NCBI RefSeq assembly: GCF_002002905.1
Contig: NZ_CP019509.1
Span: forward strand, 2,785,001-2,849,000
Source of the DNA: Aquaspirillum sp. LM1
Lineage (GTDB): Bacteria > Pseudomonadota > Gammaproteobacteria > Burkholderiales > Aquaspirillaceae
Length of the DNA: 64,000 nucleotides
Direction: 5' to 3'
The notes under the pieces are model-generated. The model searched no databases, was not told where the DNA came from, and was given only the letters and a program-made list of their open reading frames with translations. This document shows, piece by piece, positions 1 through 9,901 of this stretch; within the stretch, counting starts at the first letter, position 1; every line of letters starts with the position of its first letter. The translations under genes and the position numbers were made by a program.

Positions 1-1
1 G

Positions 2-496
2 ATGGTGCTGAACGACGGCACCGAAGTGACCATCCGCCCGATGCGCCCGGAAGACGCCGACATGCAGCAGGAGTTTGTGCGCAACCTGTCGGAAGAAAGC
101 CGCTACAACCGCTATATGTCCAGCATCAAGCAGCTGTCGCAGTCGGTGCTGGTGCGCTTCACCCAGCTGGACTTCGACCGGGAAATGGCGCTGGTGATGA
201 CCCGCATGGTGGATGGCCACGAAGAGCAGCTGGGCGTGGCGCGCTACTTTACCGACCCGGACAACGAGTCGTGCGAGTTTGCCCTGGTGGTGGCCGACAA
301 CTGGCAAGGACGCGGCATTGGCCCGATCATGATGCACCGGCTGTTTGACGCGGCCAAGAAGCAGGGGCTGACCATCATGCGCGGCGAGGTGCTGGCCAAT
401 AACAAGGGCATGCTCAAGCTGATGGGCAAGATTGGCTTTACCGTCTCGCCGCACCCGGAAGACCGCCAGCTGACCTGGGTGACCCGGCCACTGTAA
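2..496 (+). CDS. GNAT acetyltransferase domain, C-terminal part (protein lysine acetyltransferase type), truncated by the window
   Basis: The reading frame enters from the left edge, so only the last 164 residues are visible. They form a GNAT acetyl-CoA-binding fold: a start segment rich in RPMRPEDA, then FALVVADNWQGRGIGP, which is the acetyl-CoA loop (Q/R-x-x-G-x-G/A). The sequence resembles the C-terminal GNAT domain of Pat/YfiQ-type proteins, in which an inactive acyl-CoA synthetase-like region precedes the acetyltransferase. Those enzymes acetylate lysines, for example on acetyl-CoA synthetase. The upstream domains lie outside the window, so full length and the presence of the synthetase-like part are inferred. 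A stand-alone GNAT protein is the alternative. Confidence 0.75.
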   Translation: MVLNDGTEVTIRPMRPEDADMQQEFVRNLSEESRYNRYMSSIKQLSQSVLVRFTQLDFDREMALVMTRMVDGHEEQLGVARYFTDPDNESCEFALVVADNWQGRGIGPIMMHRLFDAAKKQGLTIMRGEVLANNKGMLKLMGKIGFTVSPHPEDRQLTWVTRPL

Positions 497-603
497 GCTT
501 CCCGGTACCGGCTTTTGCCTCCCGTCCCTCCCCCGACCGGGCCAACAAGGCCGGTTGGGCTGCGGCAGCCGTGCCACTCTGGCGCGGCTGTTGATTTAAA
601 CAC

Positions 604-633
604 TTGCAAGTAAAAGGAAAAGCGGCTTAAAAT
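604..633 (+). promoter_or_regulatory. Sigma-70-type promoter of the rpsP operon
   Basis: TTGCAA (604-609) and TAAAAT (628-633) are separated by 18 bases and lie 39 bases upstream of the rpsP start. It is the only good -35/-10 pair seen between the preceding gene and rpsP. Assignment is by sequence match only. Confidence 0.55.
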
Positions 634-671
634 CGCAGCCTTTTTACTGTCTGATTAAACTAGGAACCACC

Positions 672-920
672 ATGGTTGTGATTCGTCTTGCTCGCGGCGG
701 CGCCAAGAACCGTCCGTTTTTCAATATCGTCGTGACCGATTCCCGCAACCGCCGCGACGGCCGCTTTATCGAACGCGTTGGCTTCTACAACCCGGTTGCC
801 AATGAGCGTCAGGAACGCGTGCGTCTGGCAATGGACCGCGTGAGCTACTGGACCGGCGTTGGCGCCCAGGTGACCGAAGCTGTCGCCAAGCTGCTGAAGC
901 AACAGAAAGTGACCGCCTGA
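672..920 (+). CDS. rpsP: 30S ribosomal protein S16
   Basis: 82 residues, normal length for bS16. It begins [20 protein letters not shown], the conserved N-terminus of the family. S16 binds 16S rRNA in the body of the small subunit and is needed for its assembly. The start has AGGAACC just upstream. It is the first gene of the classic rpsP-rimM-trmD-rplS operon, with rimM starting 2 bases after its stop, so the four genes are very likely co-transcribed from the promoter at 604-633. Confidence 0.97.
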   Translation: MVVIRLARGGAKNRPFFNIVVTDSRNRRDGRFIERVGFYNPVANERQERVRLAMDRVSYWTGVGAQVTEAVAKLLKQQKVTA

Positions 921-922
921 GC

Positions 923-1471
923 ATGTCAGGCACCCCTGTGATGACCGGCCAAGCGCCGCCCAGTGAGGACGCACTGGTCAGCATGGGTTATATCTCTGGC
1001 GCGTTCGGGATTCGCGGCTGGGTGAAAATCCACGCCGACACCGAATACGCCGACAGCCTGTTCGACTACCCACGCTGGTGGCTGGGCCGCCCTGGCGGTG
1101 CATGGCAGGCCTACACGCTGGAAGACGGCGCGGTGCACACCAAGGCCATTGCGGCCAAGCTCCAGGGCATTGCCGGGCGTGATGAGGCCGCCGCATTGCG
1201 CGGCCTGACCATCGCCATCGAACGCAGCGAGCTGCCACCCGCCGAAGAAGGCGAATACTACTGGGCCGACCTGATCGGCCTGTCGGTAATCAACCTTCAG
1301 GGTGAACTGCTGGGCCAGGTCAGCGAGTTGCTGGCCACAGGTGCTGCCAACGATGTGCTGGTGGTGCATCAGGACCAGACCGAACGGCTGATTCCCTTTG
1401 TGGCCGCCTACGTGCTGGAAGTCGATCTGCCCGGCAAGACCGTGCGGGTTGACTGGGGGCTGGACTACTGA
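923..1471 (+). CDS. rimM: Ribosome maturation factor RimM
   Basis: 182 residues. The N-terminal half carries the RimM signature [15 protein letters not shown], followed by the C-terminal PRC-barrel-like part ([11 protein letters not shown] to [12 protein letters not shown]). RimM associates with free 30S subunits, contacts S19 and assists 16S 3' domain maturation. The first ATG lies 2 bases after the rpsP stop; a second ATG at 941 would remove six poorly conserved residues and is also possible. The stop is 2 bases before trmD, which indicates tight translational linkage. Confidence 0.96.
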   Translation: MSGTPVMTGQAPPSEDALVSMGYISGAFGIRGWVKIHADTEYADSLFDYPRWWLGRPGGAWQAYTLEDGAVHTKAIAAKLQGIAGRDEAAALRGLTIAIERSELPPAEEGEYYWADLIGLSVINLQGELLGQVSELLATGAANDVLVVHQDQTERLIPFVAAYVLEVDLPGKTVRVDWGLDY

Positions 1472-1473
1472 CG

Positions 1474-2229
1474 ATGCAGATTGATGTCGTCACCCTGTTT
1501 CCCGAGATGTTTACCGCGCTGACCGCCAGCGGCGTCACCCGCCGGGCACTGGAGCAGGGCATCTGGCAACTGCACACGCACTACCCCCGGGATTTTGCCT
1601 ACGACAATTACCGTACGGTGGATGACCGCCCTTACGGTGGCGGGCCTGGCATGGTCATGCGGGTAGAGCCGCTGGAAGGCGCGCTTCAGGCCGCTCGTCG
1701 TCGTCAGGCAGAAGCGGGCGTGCCACAGAGCCACTGCATTTATCTGTCGCCGCAAGGCCGACCGCTGACCGATGCCCGCGTGCGGGAACTGTCTGCCCTG
1801 CCTGGCCTGATTTTACTGGCCGGACGTTACGAAGGCGTGGACGAACGGTTAATCGACCGTCAGGTTGATGAAGAAATTTCACTGGGCGACTATGTGCTGT
1901 CCGGCGGTGAATTGCCGGCCATGGTGCTGATGGATGCGATTATCCGTCTGCTGCCGGGGGTGCTGAACCACGCCCAGTCTGCCGAACAGGACTCGTTTGT
2001 GGATGGCCTGCTGGATTGCCCCCACTACACCCGGCCTGAAGAATACCAAGGCATGCGCGTGCCGGATGTTTTACTGTCCGGCGACCATGCCCTGATTGCC
2101 CGCTGGCGACTCAAGCAGTCACTCGGACGCACGGCCCGCCGTCGCCCCGACCTGCTTGCCCATCGCCCGCTGTCCAAACTGGAATCTCGGCTGCTGGCTG
2201 AGTATCAGCAGGAACAAGATTCCGCATAA
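1474..2229 (+). CDS. trmD: tRNA (guanine-37-N1)-methyltransferase
   Basis: 251 residues, the usual TrmD length. It begins [13 protein letters not shown] and contains the SAM-binding trefoil-knot segment ([12 protein letters not shown], then [17 protein letters not shown]). It methylates G37 next to the anticodon of tRNAs reading CNN codons and so prevents +1 frameshifting. The C-terminal tRNA-binding helices are complete. It is the third gene of the operon; rplS follows after 17 bases with its own ribosome-binding site. Confidence 0.97.
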   Translation: MQIDVVTLFPEMFTALTASGVTRRALEQGIWQLHTHYPRDFAYDNYRTVDDRPYGGGPGMVMRVEPLEGALQAARRRQAEAGVPQSHCIYLSPQGRPLTDARVRELSALPGLILLAGRYEGVDERLIDRQVDEEISLGDYVLSGGELPAMVLMDAIIRLLPGVLNHAQSAEQDSFVDGLLDCPHYTRPEEYQGMRVPDVLLSGDHALIARWRLKQSLGRTARRRPDLLAHRPLSKLESRLLAEYQQEQDSA

Positions 2230-2246
2230 CAACAGGAGTTTCTCCC

Positions 2247-2627
2247 ATGAATCTGCTGCAACAACTTGAGCAGGAAGAAATCGCCCGTCTGGGTAAAACC
2301 ATCCCTGATTTTGCACCGGGTGACACCGTGATCGTGCAAGTGAAGGTGAAGGAAGGCAACCGTGAGCGTCTGCAGGCTTACGAAGGTGTGGTGATTGCCA
2401 AGAAAAACCGTGGCCTGAACAGCGCCTTTACCGTGCGCAAGATCTCCGCCGGCACGGGCGTGGAACGGACGTTCCAGACCTACTCGCCGCTGGTTGCCCA
2501 GATCGAAGTGAAGCGCCGTGGTGACGTGCGTCGTGCCAAGCTGTACTACCTGCGCGAACGTTCGGGCAAGTCGGCTCGTATCAAGGAAAAGCTGCCGGCA
2601 CGCAAGGTGGTGGCTGCCAAGGCGTAA
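2247..2627 (+). CDS. rplS: 50S ribosomal protein L19
   Basis: 126 residues, starting [15 protein letters not shown] and containing the conserved [18 protein letters not shown] and [20 protein letters not shown] segments. L19 sits at the 30S-50S interface. An AACAGGAG ribosome-binding site precedes the ATG. It is the last gene of the rpsP operon, with a clear terminator 46 bases downstream. Confidence 0.97.
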   Translation: MNLLQQLEQEEIARLGKTIPDFAPGDTVIVQVKVKEGNRERLQAYEGVVIAKKNRGLNSAFTVRKISAGTGVERTFQTYSPLVAQIEVKRRGDVRRAKLYYLRERSGKSARIKEKLPARKVVAAKA

Positions 2628-2673
2628 ACCGCTCAGGCATCCCCATTCAGGCATTGATTGCCCAGCTGTCTCG

Positions 2674-2705
2674 AAAAAAGCACGCCATCAGGCGTGCTTT
2701 TTTTA
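2674..2705 (+). terminator. Rho-independent terminator after rplS
   Basis: A 13-bp stem (AAAAAAGCACGCC / GGCGTGCTTTTTT) around the loop ATCA is followed by further T residues. It ends the rpsP operon. Confidence 0.9.
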
Positions 2706-2765
2706 TGACCAACGCCACACATCAGGGTACGCTGCCCATTTCCTGGAGTGTTCTGGAGTGCCACC

Positions 2766-3269
2766 ATGCCTCGCCCTGCCATCTTGCCGCTGGAACACGC
2801 GGTCATCGCCGCCCCCTTTGGCTGTCTTGGCCTGAGCGCCGAACCCGAGGTAATTACCGCCATCCGCTTTCTGCCCGCCGATGCCCCGCTGCAGTCGCCG
2901 CGTGCTGGCTCGCTGTGCGCACAGCTGGCAGATGAGCTGGCCCACTACTGGCAGCACCCCGACCATGTCTTCAGCCTGCCTTTGCGGGCGGATGGCACAG
3001 CTTTTCAGCAGCGGGTGTGGCAGGCCATGTGCGCCATCCCCTCTGGCCAGGTGGCGTGCTATGGCGACTTGGCCCGCCAGCTAGGCAGCGCCGCCCGCGC
3101 GGTGGGGGGCGCATGTGGGCGCAATCCGCTGCCGATTGTGATTCCCTGTCACCGGGTGGTGGCCGCACACGATCTGGGTGGGTTTAATCAGTCACGCGGG
3201 GAAAATACCCTGTCAATCAAACGCTGGCTGTTGCAGCACGAGGGCAGTTGGCCGGGCAATGCCCAATAA
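2766..3269 (+). CDS. ogt: Methylated-DNA--protein-cysteine S-methyltransferase
   Basis: 167 residues. The C-terminal winged-helix domain (FQQRVWQAMCAIPSGQVACY) leads into the active site PCHRV, whose cysteine accepts the methyl group from O6-methylguanine or O4-methylthymine in a suicide reaction. The N-terminal RNase H-like part is short and degenerate, as in Ogt. I chose the ATG at 2766, with GGAG 7 bases upstream, over a GTG at 2748. There is no AraC-type Ada regulatory domain, so this is the constitutive repair type. It is monocistronic, convergent with clpA, and shares the terminator at 3271-3303. Confidence 0.93.
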   Translation: MPRPAILPLEHAVIAAPFGCLGLSAEPEVITAIRFLPADAPLQSPRAGSLCAQLADELAHYWQHPDHVFSLPLRADGTAFQQRVWQAMCAIPSGQVACYGDLARQLGSAARAVGGACGRNPLPIVIPCHRVVAAHDLGGFNQSRGENTLSIKRWLLQHEGSWPGNAQ

Positions 3270-3270
3270 A

Positions 3271-3303
3271 AACCCCGCCAGGCCGCAGGGGCGAGGCGGG
3301 GTT
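3271..3303. terminator. Hairpin terminator shared by convergent ogt and clpA
   Basis: AACCCCGCC (3271-3279) pairs with GGCGGGGTT (3295-3303). The left flank is A-rich (ATAAAA), giving a short U tract for the minus-strand clpA transcript; on the plus strand only TT follows. Confidence 0.6.
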
Positions 3304-3344
3304 GCCAGAGTGGCACACGGATAGGGTTGGCGTCAGTTCAAACC

Positions 3345-5648
3345 TCAGGCCGGCACAGCGCTGCCTTTGTCCTTGGCGCTTTTGTCCTTGCTGGTTTCCT
3401 TGACAAACTCCAGCCGGACCTTGCCTTGCTCGTCCAGATCGACCGTCACTTCGCCGCCATCGGCCAGCCGGCCAAACAGCAGTTCGTCGGCCAGCGCCTT
3501 GCGGATGGTGTCCTGAATCAGCCGCGCCATTGGCCGGGCCCCCATCTGCGGGTCGAAACCGTTCTTGGCCAGATGCGCCTTCAGCGCCTCGGTAAAGTGG
3601 ATATCCACCTTCTTTTCGGCCAGTTGTGCTTCCAGCTGCATCAGGAACTTGTCCACCACGCGCAGGATGATCGCTTGGTCCAGCATCTTGAACGAAATGG
3701 TGGCATCCAGCCGGTTGCGGAACTCCGGCGTGAACAGCCGCTTGATATCGGCCATCTCATCGCCGCTGGACTTGCTGCTGGTAAAGCCGATGCTGGACTT
3801 GCTCAGGCTTTCTGCGCCAGCGTTGGTGGTCATGATGATCACCACATTGCGGAAGTCCGCCTTGCGTCCGTTATTGTCCGTCAGCGTGCCATGATCCATC
3901 ACCTGCAGCAGCACATTGAAGATGTCCGGATGGGCCTTTTCGATTTCGTCCAGCAGCAGCACCGCATACGGATGCTTGGTGATCTGCTCGGTAAGCAGGC
4001 CGCCCTGTTCAAAACCGACATAGCCCGGCGGTGCGCCAATCAGCCGCGACACGGCGTGACGCTCCATGTATTCGGACATGTCAAAGCGCAGCAACTCCAC
4101 GCCCAGCGTGTAGGCCAGCTGTTTGGCCACTTCAGTCTTGCCCACCCCGGTAGGGCCGGAGAACAGGAAGGAGCCAATCGGCTTGGACGGGTTGCCCAGC
4201 CCAGAGCGCGACATCTTGATGGCAGCGGCCAGCGCATCAATGGCGGCATCCTGACCAAACACCACGTTTTTCAGATCGCGGTCCAGCGTCTTGAGCGCGC
4301 TGCGGTCGTCGTTGGACACCGTCTTGGCCGGAATCCGGGCAATCTTGGTGATGATGTCCTCGATTTCCGGCTTGGAAATCACTTTCTTCTGCCGCGACTT
4401 CGGCAGCAGGCGCTGGGCAGCACCGGCTTCGTCGATCACGTCAATCGCCTTGTCTGGCAGATGGCGGTCGTTGATGTAGCGCGCGGCCAGCTCGGCAGCG
4501 GTGGTCAGCGCGGCGGCGGTGTACTTCACCCCATGGTGGGCTTCAAAGCGCGACTTCAGCCCACGCAGGATTTGCACGGTCTGCTCCACCGTCGGTTCGA
4601 CCACGTCGATTTTCTGGAAGCGCCGCGACAGGGCGTTGTCCTTCTCGAAAATGCCACGGTATTCGTTGTAGGTGGTGGCACCAATGCAGCGCAGCGTACC
4701 GTTGGACAAAGCCGGCTTGAGCAGGTTGGAAGCATCCAGCGTGCCGCCCGACGCCGCCCCCGCCCCAATCAGGGTGTGGATTTCGTCGATGAACAGAATG
4801 GCATGCTTGTCCTCGGTCAATTGCTTGATCACGCTCTTGAGCCGTTGCTCAAAATCGCCACGATACTTGGTGCCCGCCAGCAGCGAGCCCATGTCCAGCG
4901 AATAGACGGTGGCTTCCGCCAGCACTTCGGGCACCTCACCCTGCACAATGCGCCGCGCCAGGCCTTCGGCGATGGCGGTTTTGCCCACCCCGGCCTCACC
5001 CACCAGCAGTGGGTTGTTCTTGCGCCGGCGGCACAGGGTCTGGATTACCCGCTCCAGCTCCTGGTCGCGGCCAATCAGCGGGTCGATCTTGCCGGCCACC
5101 GCCTGCTGGTTGAGGTTTTGCGTGTAGTTTTCCAGGGCACCGCCGTGGCCGGCCCCTTCCTGCTCGTCGCTGCTCTCCTCACTGCTGCTGCCCCGGGCGG
5201 GCGGCTCGGCGCTTTTCTGTTTGGAAATACCGTGCGAGATGTAGTTGACCACATCCAGGCGGCTGATGTTCTGCTGGTGCAGGTAGTACACCGCGTGCGA
5301 ATCCTTTTCGCCAAAAATGGCCACCAGGATATTGGCACCCGTGACTTCCTTCTTGCCAGACGACTGCACATGCAGGATGGCGCGCTGGATCACGCGCTGG
5401 AAGCCCAGGGTAGGCTGGGTTTCCACCTCGTCGGAGCCGGACACGGTTGGCGTGTGCTGTTCGATGAATTCGGACAGGTTTTTGCGCAACTGGTCGAGAT
5501 TGGCACCGCAGGCGCGCAGCACGTCCGCAGCAGACGGGTTGTCGAGCATGGCCAGCAGCAGATGTTCTACGCTGATGAATTCATGGCGTTTCTGACGTGC
5601 GTCCATGAAGGCCATGTGCAGGCTGACTTCAAGTTCTTGGGCAATCAT
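3345..5648 (-). CDS. clpA: ATP-dependent Clp protease, ATPase subunit ClpA
   Basis: 767 residues. There is an N-terminal ClpS/substrate-binding domain ([27 protein letters not shown]) and then two AAA+ modules. The first has Walker A GEAGVGKT and Walker [11 protein letters not shown]; the second has [15 protein letters not shown] and [13 protein letters not shown]. An IGF tripeptide (KSSIGF) late in module 2 matches the ClpP-docking loop, so ClpP partnership is expected. ClpA unfolds substrates and feeds them to ClpP. I chose the ATG with GGAGG upstream (5648), not a longer GTG start. Its ATG overlaps the clpS stop (ATGA), so the two are translationally coupled. Confidence 0.97.
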   Translation of the reverse strand: MIAQELEVSLHMAFMDARQKRHEFISVEHLLLAMLDNPSAADVLRACGANLDQLRKNLSEFIEQHTPTVSGSDEVETQPTLGFQRVIQRAILHVQSSGKKEVTGANILVAIFGEKDSHAVYYLHQQNISRLDVVNYISHGISKQKSAEPPARGSSSEESSDEQEGAGHGGALENYTQNLNQQAVAGKIDPLIGRDQELERVIQTLCRRRKNNPLLVGEAGVGKTAIAEGLARRIVQGEVPEVLAEATVYSLDMGSLLAGTKYRGDFEQRLKSVIKQLTEDKHAILFIDEIHTLIGAGAASGGTLDASNLLKPALSNGTLRCIGATTYNEYRGIFEKDNALSRRFQKIDVVEPTVEQTVQILRGLKSRFEAHHGVKYTAAALTTAAELAARYINDRHLPDKAIDVIDEAGAAQRLLPKSRQKKVISKPEIEDIITKIARIPAKTVSNDDRSALKTLDRDLKNVVFGQDAAIDALAAAIKMSRSGLGNPSKPIGSFLFSGPTGVGKTEVAKQLAYTLGVELLRFDMSEYMERHAVSRLIGAPPGYVGFEQGGLLTEQITKHPYAVLLLDEIEKAHPDIFNVLLQVMDHGTLTDNNGRKADFRNVVIIMTTNAGAESLSKSSIGFTSSKSSGDEMADIKRLFTPEFRNRLDATISFKMLDQAIILRVVDKFLMQLEAQLAEKKVDIHFTEALKAHLAKNGFDPQMGARPMARLIQDTIRKALADELLFGRLADGGEVTVDLDEQGKVRLEFVKETSKDKSAKDKGSAVPA

Positions 5649-5971
5649 CCGTTTTCCTCCATTACGCACTGCAAGGGGTGCTGGTGAACACGAGCCATAT
5701 CCAGCACCTGATCGACCTTGGTGGCGGCAATATCTTTGGTATAAACACCACAGACGCCTCGCCCCTCGGTGTGAACGGTGAGCATGACCCGGGTGGCTTG
5801 TTCTTGATCCATCCGAAAGATGCGTTGCAAAACTTGCACCACAAACTCCATCGGCGTGAAATCGTCGTTCAAAAGTAAAACTTTGTACAAAGGTGGCGGG
5901 GCCACCCGCGTTTTTTGGGGGACGAGGGCAACGTCGTCCTGGGTGCGTCTGGGCATACCGGTGGAACTCAC
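5645..5971 (-). CDS. clpS: ATP-dependent Clp protease adaptor ClpS
   Basis: 108 residues from a GTG at 5971; an ATG at 5956 would give 103 residues and is equally plausible, because neither start has a strong ribosome-binding site. The core [17 protein letters not shown] and the later [21 protein letters not shown] are typical ClpS. This adaptor binds N-end-rule degrons and the ClpA N-domain, delivering such proteins to ClpAP. The stop codon overlaps the start of clpA, the usual clpS-clpA arrangement. Confidence 0.95.
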   Translation of the reverse strand: MSSTGMPRRTQDDVALVPQKTRVAPPPLYKVLLLNDDFTPMEFVVQVLQRIFRMDQEQATRVMLTVHTEGRGVCGVYTKDIAATKVDQVLDMARVHQHPLQCVMEENG

Positions 5972-6553
5972 TCTTCGGTTACTCTCATTTTGGCGTGAGC
6001 CAAGGCTTTTTCAAGGTAAGAATCCTAACGGATTCAGCCAACTACTGCTCAACTCGATGGCCGGCATCGACCGTTCCGGCCAGCAAACCCAGTGTGGGCA
6101 AGGTTTGATGACATTTACCTGTGTGGCGGATCAGGTCAAAATCTTCCTGTTGTCATCAGATAAAATAATGGTGTGGCACCCGCGCCCACTGCACGCTGAT
6201 GTCCATTCCCCGACAGCCATTGTCAGGTCCCGCACAGGGATGAAGGCCACCGCCCACCGCTGCGTCGTCCACGCCAGCCCACACGCCAGCCCATGGTTCA
6301 AGCAGCAAGCCACCGGCAGGGGGGCTGCTGTGCCGGGCGCATGACAAGGTGTCATGCAAATCATCGGCCAGCTTGTTGCATGGGGGCTGCCCCCCCCCCG
6401 GTGGCCGCCGGGCCAACAGCCCTGGCCTCAACATGGTGCGCACCAGCCCGATCACGGCGCATAGCCCTGGCGCGCCTTGTGCAGACCCAGGCAAAAACCG
6501 GCAGAAAACCCCAGAGTGCCGCAGGGGCATTGCGTAAAATAAACCGAAAACGC
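5972..6553. other. Gene-free stretch between clpS and the first cold-shock gene
   Basis: No reading frame here has a recognisable family signature or a convincing ribosome-binding site. The stretch must hold the clpS promoter near its left end. It contains an uninterrupted run of ten C at 6390-6399, immediately after GGGGG-CTG, which can fold into a G:C hairpin. I see no RNA gene. Confidence 0.5.
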
Positions 6554-6582
6554 TTGACGCCGTCCTCAGGGTCACGTAAAAC
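6554..6582 (+). promoter_or_regulatory. Sigma-70-type promoter of the first cold-shock gene
   Basis: TTGACG (6554-6559), a 17-base spacer and TAAAAC (6577-6582). A start near 6589 would give a leader of about 130 bases, typical of cold-shock mRNAs that carry a long structured 5' UTR. Confidence 0.6.
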
Positions 6583-6675
6583 CCTTATTCAGGTGGCGGG
6601 CTTGACCTCGTTTTGCAGTACCGGATTGCCTCCGCGATGCTCGCTAAAACACCAAAGTGAAAGCTTCGTAGTATC

Positions 6676-6699
6676 GGGGTTCACCACCCCTGTTTTTTT
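6676..6699 (+). terminator. Terminator-like hairpin inside the cold-shock leader
   Basis: GGGGT (6676-6680) pairs with ACCCC (6686-6690) and is followed by TG and seven T. It ends 19 bases before the start codon at 6719. It looks like an intrinsic terminator or attenuator in the leader, not an end-of-operon signal, because the nearest upstream gene points the other way. Confidence 0.55.
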
Positions 6700-6718
6700 G
6701 TTAGGGATGTAAATACAT

Positions 6719-6922
6719 ATGGCAACTGGTACCGTCAAGTGGTTCAACGACGCTAAAGGTTTTGGCTTCATCACTCCGGATGACGGTGGTGAAGATCTGT
6801 TCGCGCATTTCTCCGCGATCAACATGAACGGTTTCAAGACCCTGAAAGAAGGACAGCGTGTGTCCTTCGATGTGACCCAAGGTCCGAAGGGCAAGCAAGC
6901 TTCCAACATCCAGGCCGCCTAA
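6719..6922 (+). CDS. Cold-shock protein, CspA family (copy 1)
   Basis: 67 residues, a single cold-shock domain. The two RNA-binding motifs are visible: RNP1 KGFGFI and RNP2 DLFAHF, with [10 protein letters not shown] ahead. These small OB-fold proteins bind single-stranded RNA and DNA, melt secondary structure and can act as transcription antiterminators. It differs from the second copy (7185-7388) at only three residues (T5/I, T53/A, S62/A). It has its own long leader, promoter and terminator. Which E. coli paralogue it matches functionally cannot be told from sequence. Confidence 0.95.
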   Translation: MATGTVKWFNDAKGFGFITPDDGGEDLFAHFSAINMNGFKTLKEGQRVSFDVTQGPKGKQASNIQAA

Positions 6923-6959
6923 CCGCGCCCTGTCTGTTGCGATAGTACGCTATCCGTAC

Positions 6960-6987
6960 AAAAAAACCCGCCTTGGCGGGTTTTTTT
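6960..6987 (+). terminator. Rho-independent terminator after cold-shock copy 1
   Basis: AAAAAACCCGCC (6961-6972), loop TT, then GGCGGG followed by seven T. Strong and symmetrical. Confidence 0.92.
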
Positions 6988-7059
6988 GCGTGTGCACTGC
7001 AACAAAATCCCCAGGCACCCCCATATGTCCGCGTTTTGTCCTGCACAGGACTCAAATGC

Positions 7060-7092
7060 ATGAGTACAAATGTCATAAGTACAAATACTCAT
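7060..7092. promoter_or_regulatory. Repeated/inverted element upstream of cold-shock copy 2
   Basis: Two direct copies of AGTACAAAT (7063-7071 and 7078-7086) lie 15 bases apart. The outer arms ATGAGTA (7060-7066) and TACTCAT (7086-7092) are a perfect inverted repeat. It ends 15 bases before the -35 element. The geometry suggests an operator, but I do not recognise the regulator. Confidence 0.35.
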
Positions 7093-7107
7093 TCTGTCAA
7101 CAAGGGC

Positions 7108-7135
7108 TTTACAGGGCGGCAATATATGATATAAA
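7108..7135 (+). promoter_or_regulatory. Promoter of cold-shock copy 2
   Basis: TTTACA (7108-7113), a 16-base spacer and TATAAA (7130-7135). The predicted start is close to 7142, giving a short leader of about 43 bases, unlike copy 1. Confidence 0.5.
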
Positions 7136-7149
7136 TGCCCATGTGCTTC

Positions 7150-7169
7150 GGGGATGGCCCCATTTTTTT
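7150..7169 (+). promoter_or_regulatory. GC hairpin plus T-tract in the leader of cold-shock copy 2
   Basis: GGGG (7150-7153), loop ATGG and CCCC (7158-7161) are followed by A and seven T, directly ahead of the AAGGA ribosome-binding site. If the promoter call is right it sits at the very 5' end of the mRNA, so it may be a stability element, or a stop for read-through from upstream. Confidence 0.4.
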
Positions 7170-7184
7170 AAGGAAACAAGCAAG

Positions 7185-7388
7185 ATGGCAACTGGTATCG
7201 TCAAATGGTTCAACGACGCAAAAGGCTTTGGCTTCATCACTCCGGACGACGGCGGTGAAGATCTGTTTGCGCATTTCTCCGCAATCAACATGAACGGCTT
7301 CAAAACCCTCAAGGAAGGCCAACGCGTGTCGTTTGACGTGGCCCAGGGGCCGAAGGGCAAGCAGGCAGCCAACATCCAGGCTGCCTGA
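7185..7388 (+). CDS. Cold-shock protein, CspA family (copy 2)
   Basis: 67 residues and 64 of 67 identical to copy 1. The same RNP1 KGFGFI and RNP2 DLFAHF motifs are present. AAGGAAAC lies 8 bases before the ATG. Promoter, leader length and upstream repeats differ from copy 1, so the pair looks like a tandem duplication whose regulation has diverged. The gene is convergent with icd and shares its terminator. Confidence 0.95.
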   Translation: MATGIVKWFNDAKGFGFITPDDGGEDLFAHFSAINMNGFKTLKEGQRVSFDVAQGPKGKQAANIQAA

Positions 7389-7426
7389 GCGCCGTACGCC
7401 TGCCGGGCCTCAGCGGCCCGGCATGG

Positions 7427-7465
7427 CCAAGAAAAAACCCGCCACACCGGCGGGTTTTTTCTTGG
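7427..7465. terminator. Bidirectional terminator between cold-shock copy 2 and icd
   Basis: CCAAGAAAAAACCCGCC pairs with the arm at 7449-7465, with a 5-base loop. The A-rich left arm and T-rich right arm make it work in both directions. Confidence 0.9.
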
Positions 7466-7478
7466 CGCAGGATAATGC

Positions 7479-8723
<1,245 letters not shown>

Positions 8724-9116
8724 GCCTGCTCCATCATGGATTGTCGTGTGGGAGTGCGTGCGCATGCCGCAAAAGGCCCTGGCGCCGGCTCGTGACCGGT
8801 TCCTGATGGACGGCTGCCTGTGGCGAGGCAGGTCGGACGGGTTCTCGACATGCGCATAAACTGATCGGTTTGGAATCAAAATCGGGGCGGGGAGAGTGCG
8901 AGCCGGTCGCGCGCTGAACCGCGACGGACAAGTTATAGGTATCGAAAATTTTTCGCGTCTCCTCAGCCTGATATTATCACGTAAAACCGTTTGCTCGGCT
9001 AGAGGATGTTCGATTTCGCGCATCCGTGCGCTGTTTCGCACCTCTTTGGGGCACCGGCTTATGTTGCCATGCAGCATGAAACCGGCAAAAAATCCGCATT
9101 TTTCACAAGGGCCGCT
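8724..9116. other. Divergent intergenic region between icd and rluE
   Basis: About 390 bases with no credible gene. The AT-rich patch at roughly 8930-8990 is the likely place for both divergent promoters, but I cannot assign a clear -35/-10 pair to either. Confidence 0.4.
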
Positions 9117-9767
9117 ATGCCGGAACTGATTGTCTTCAATAAACCATATGGGGTGATCTGCCAGTTCTCCCCGCACCCCACCCACCCCAGTCTGGCTGAT
9201 TACGTCCACACGCCGGACGTATATCCGGCAGGCCGGCTGGATACCGACAGCGAAGGTCTGTTGCTGCTGACCGCCGATGGCGCTTTGCAGCATGACATCA
9301 GCCATCCGCAGCGCAAACTGGCCAAAACCTACTGGGTGCAGGTGGAAGGCATTCCCGACGACGCGGCCCTGGCACAGCTGCGTCAGGGGGTAGACCTGGG
9401 CGATTTTGTCACCCGCCCGGCCCAGGCGCGGCGGATTGACCCACCGGCGCTGTGGCCGCGCACCCCGCCGATCCGGGTGCGGCAAAGCGTGCCGGACAGC
9501 TGGCTGGAACTGATCATCACCGAAGGCAAAAACCGCCAGGTGCGGCGGATGACCGCCAAGGTGGGCCATCCCACCCTGCGCCTGGTGCGGGTGGCCATTG
9601 GCGAATGGACGTTGGATGGCCTGCAGCCAGGCGAATTGCGCCAGCTCAGTGTGCCCCTTGCCAAGCCTGGCAAACCAGCGCACCATGACTGTGCCATGTT
9701 ACGCGCCACGCGCCCGGCCTCATCCCGGCCCGGAGTCCGCAGCCGTCATGCCAGTCGACGCCGCTGA
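9117..9767 (+). CDS. rluE: 23S rRNA pseudouridine synthase, RluE type
   Basis: 216 residues. It carries the RsuA/RluB/E/F catalytic motif [14 protein letters not shown], whose aspartate is the nucleophile, and the family end motif [20 protein letters not shown]. Segment order and wording ([18 protein letters not shown]) match RluE, which makes pseudouridine 2457 of 23S rRNA. It lacks an N-terminal S4 domain, as RluE does. The start is the ATG of [12 protein letters not shown]; an open frame continues 37 codons upstream but is not conserved-looking. The C-terminus runs about 25 residues past the usual end. Confidence 0.9.
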   Translation: MPELIVFNKPYGVICQFSPHPTHPSLADYVHTPDVYPAGRLDTDSEGLLLLTADGALQHDISHPQRKLAKTYWVQVEGIPDDAALAQLRQGVDLGDFVTRPAQARRIDPPALWPRTPPIRVRQSVPDSWLELIITEGKNRQVRRMTAKVGHPTLRLVRVAIGEWTLDGLQPGELRQLSVPLAKPGKPAHHDCAMLRATRPASSRPGVRSRHASRRR

Positions 9768-9901
9768 TCCACGTTGACCCCACTGCCTGGCGGCGCGCCA
9801 CCCGCGCACCGCTGGTTCACGCCGGCCATTGCCCCGCAGGCTGCTTGCTGCGCCGTCAATCCGCGCCGGGATTCCGACCTTCATCTGATCGCCGCTGCCG
9901 C

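Noticed and set aside
3327-5687. A plus-strand open frame of 786 codons opposite clpA
   Set aside because: It is the antisense shadow of clpA: high GC and codon bias keep the frame open. It has no family signature, and clpA is unambiguous.
6156-6575. Minus-strand open frame of 139 codons in the clpS-csp gap
   Set aside because: No ribosome-binding site, low-complexity Gly/Pro/Cys composition and no family match that I can recognise; it also crosses the C10 run.
8724-9686. N-terminal extension of icd by about 320 codons
   Set aside because: The frame stays open but crosses rluE antisense and is not protein-like. The normal Icd N-terminus begins at 8723.
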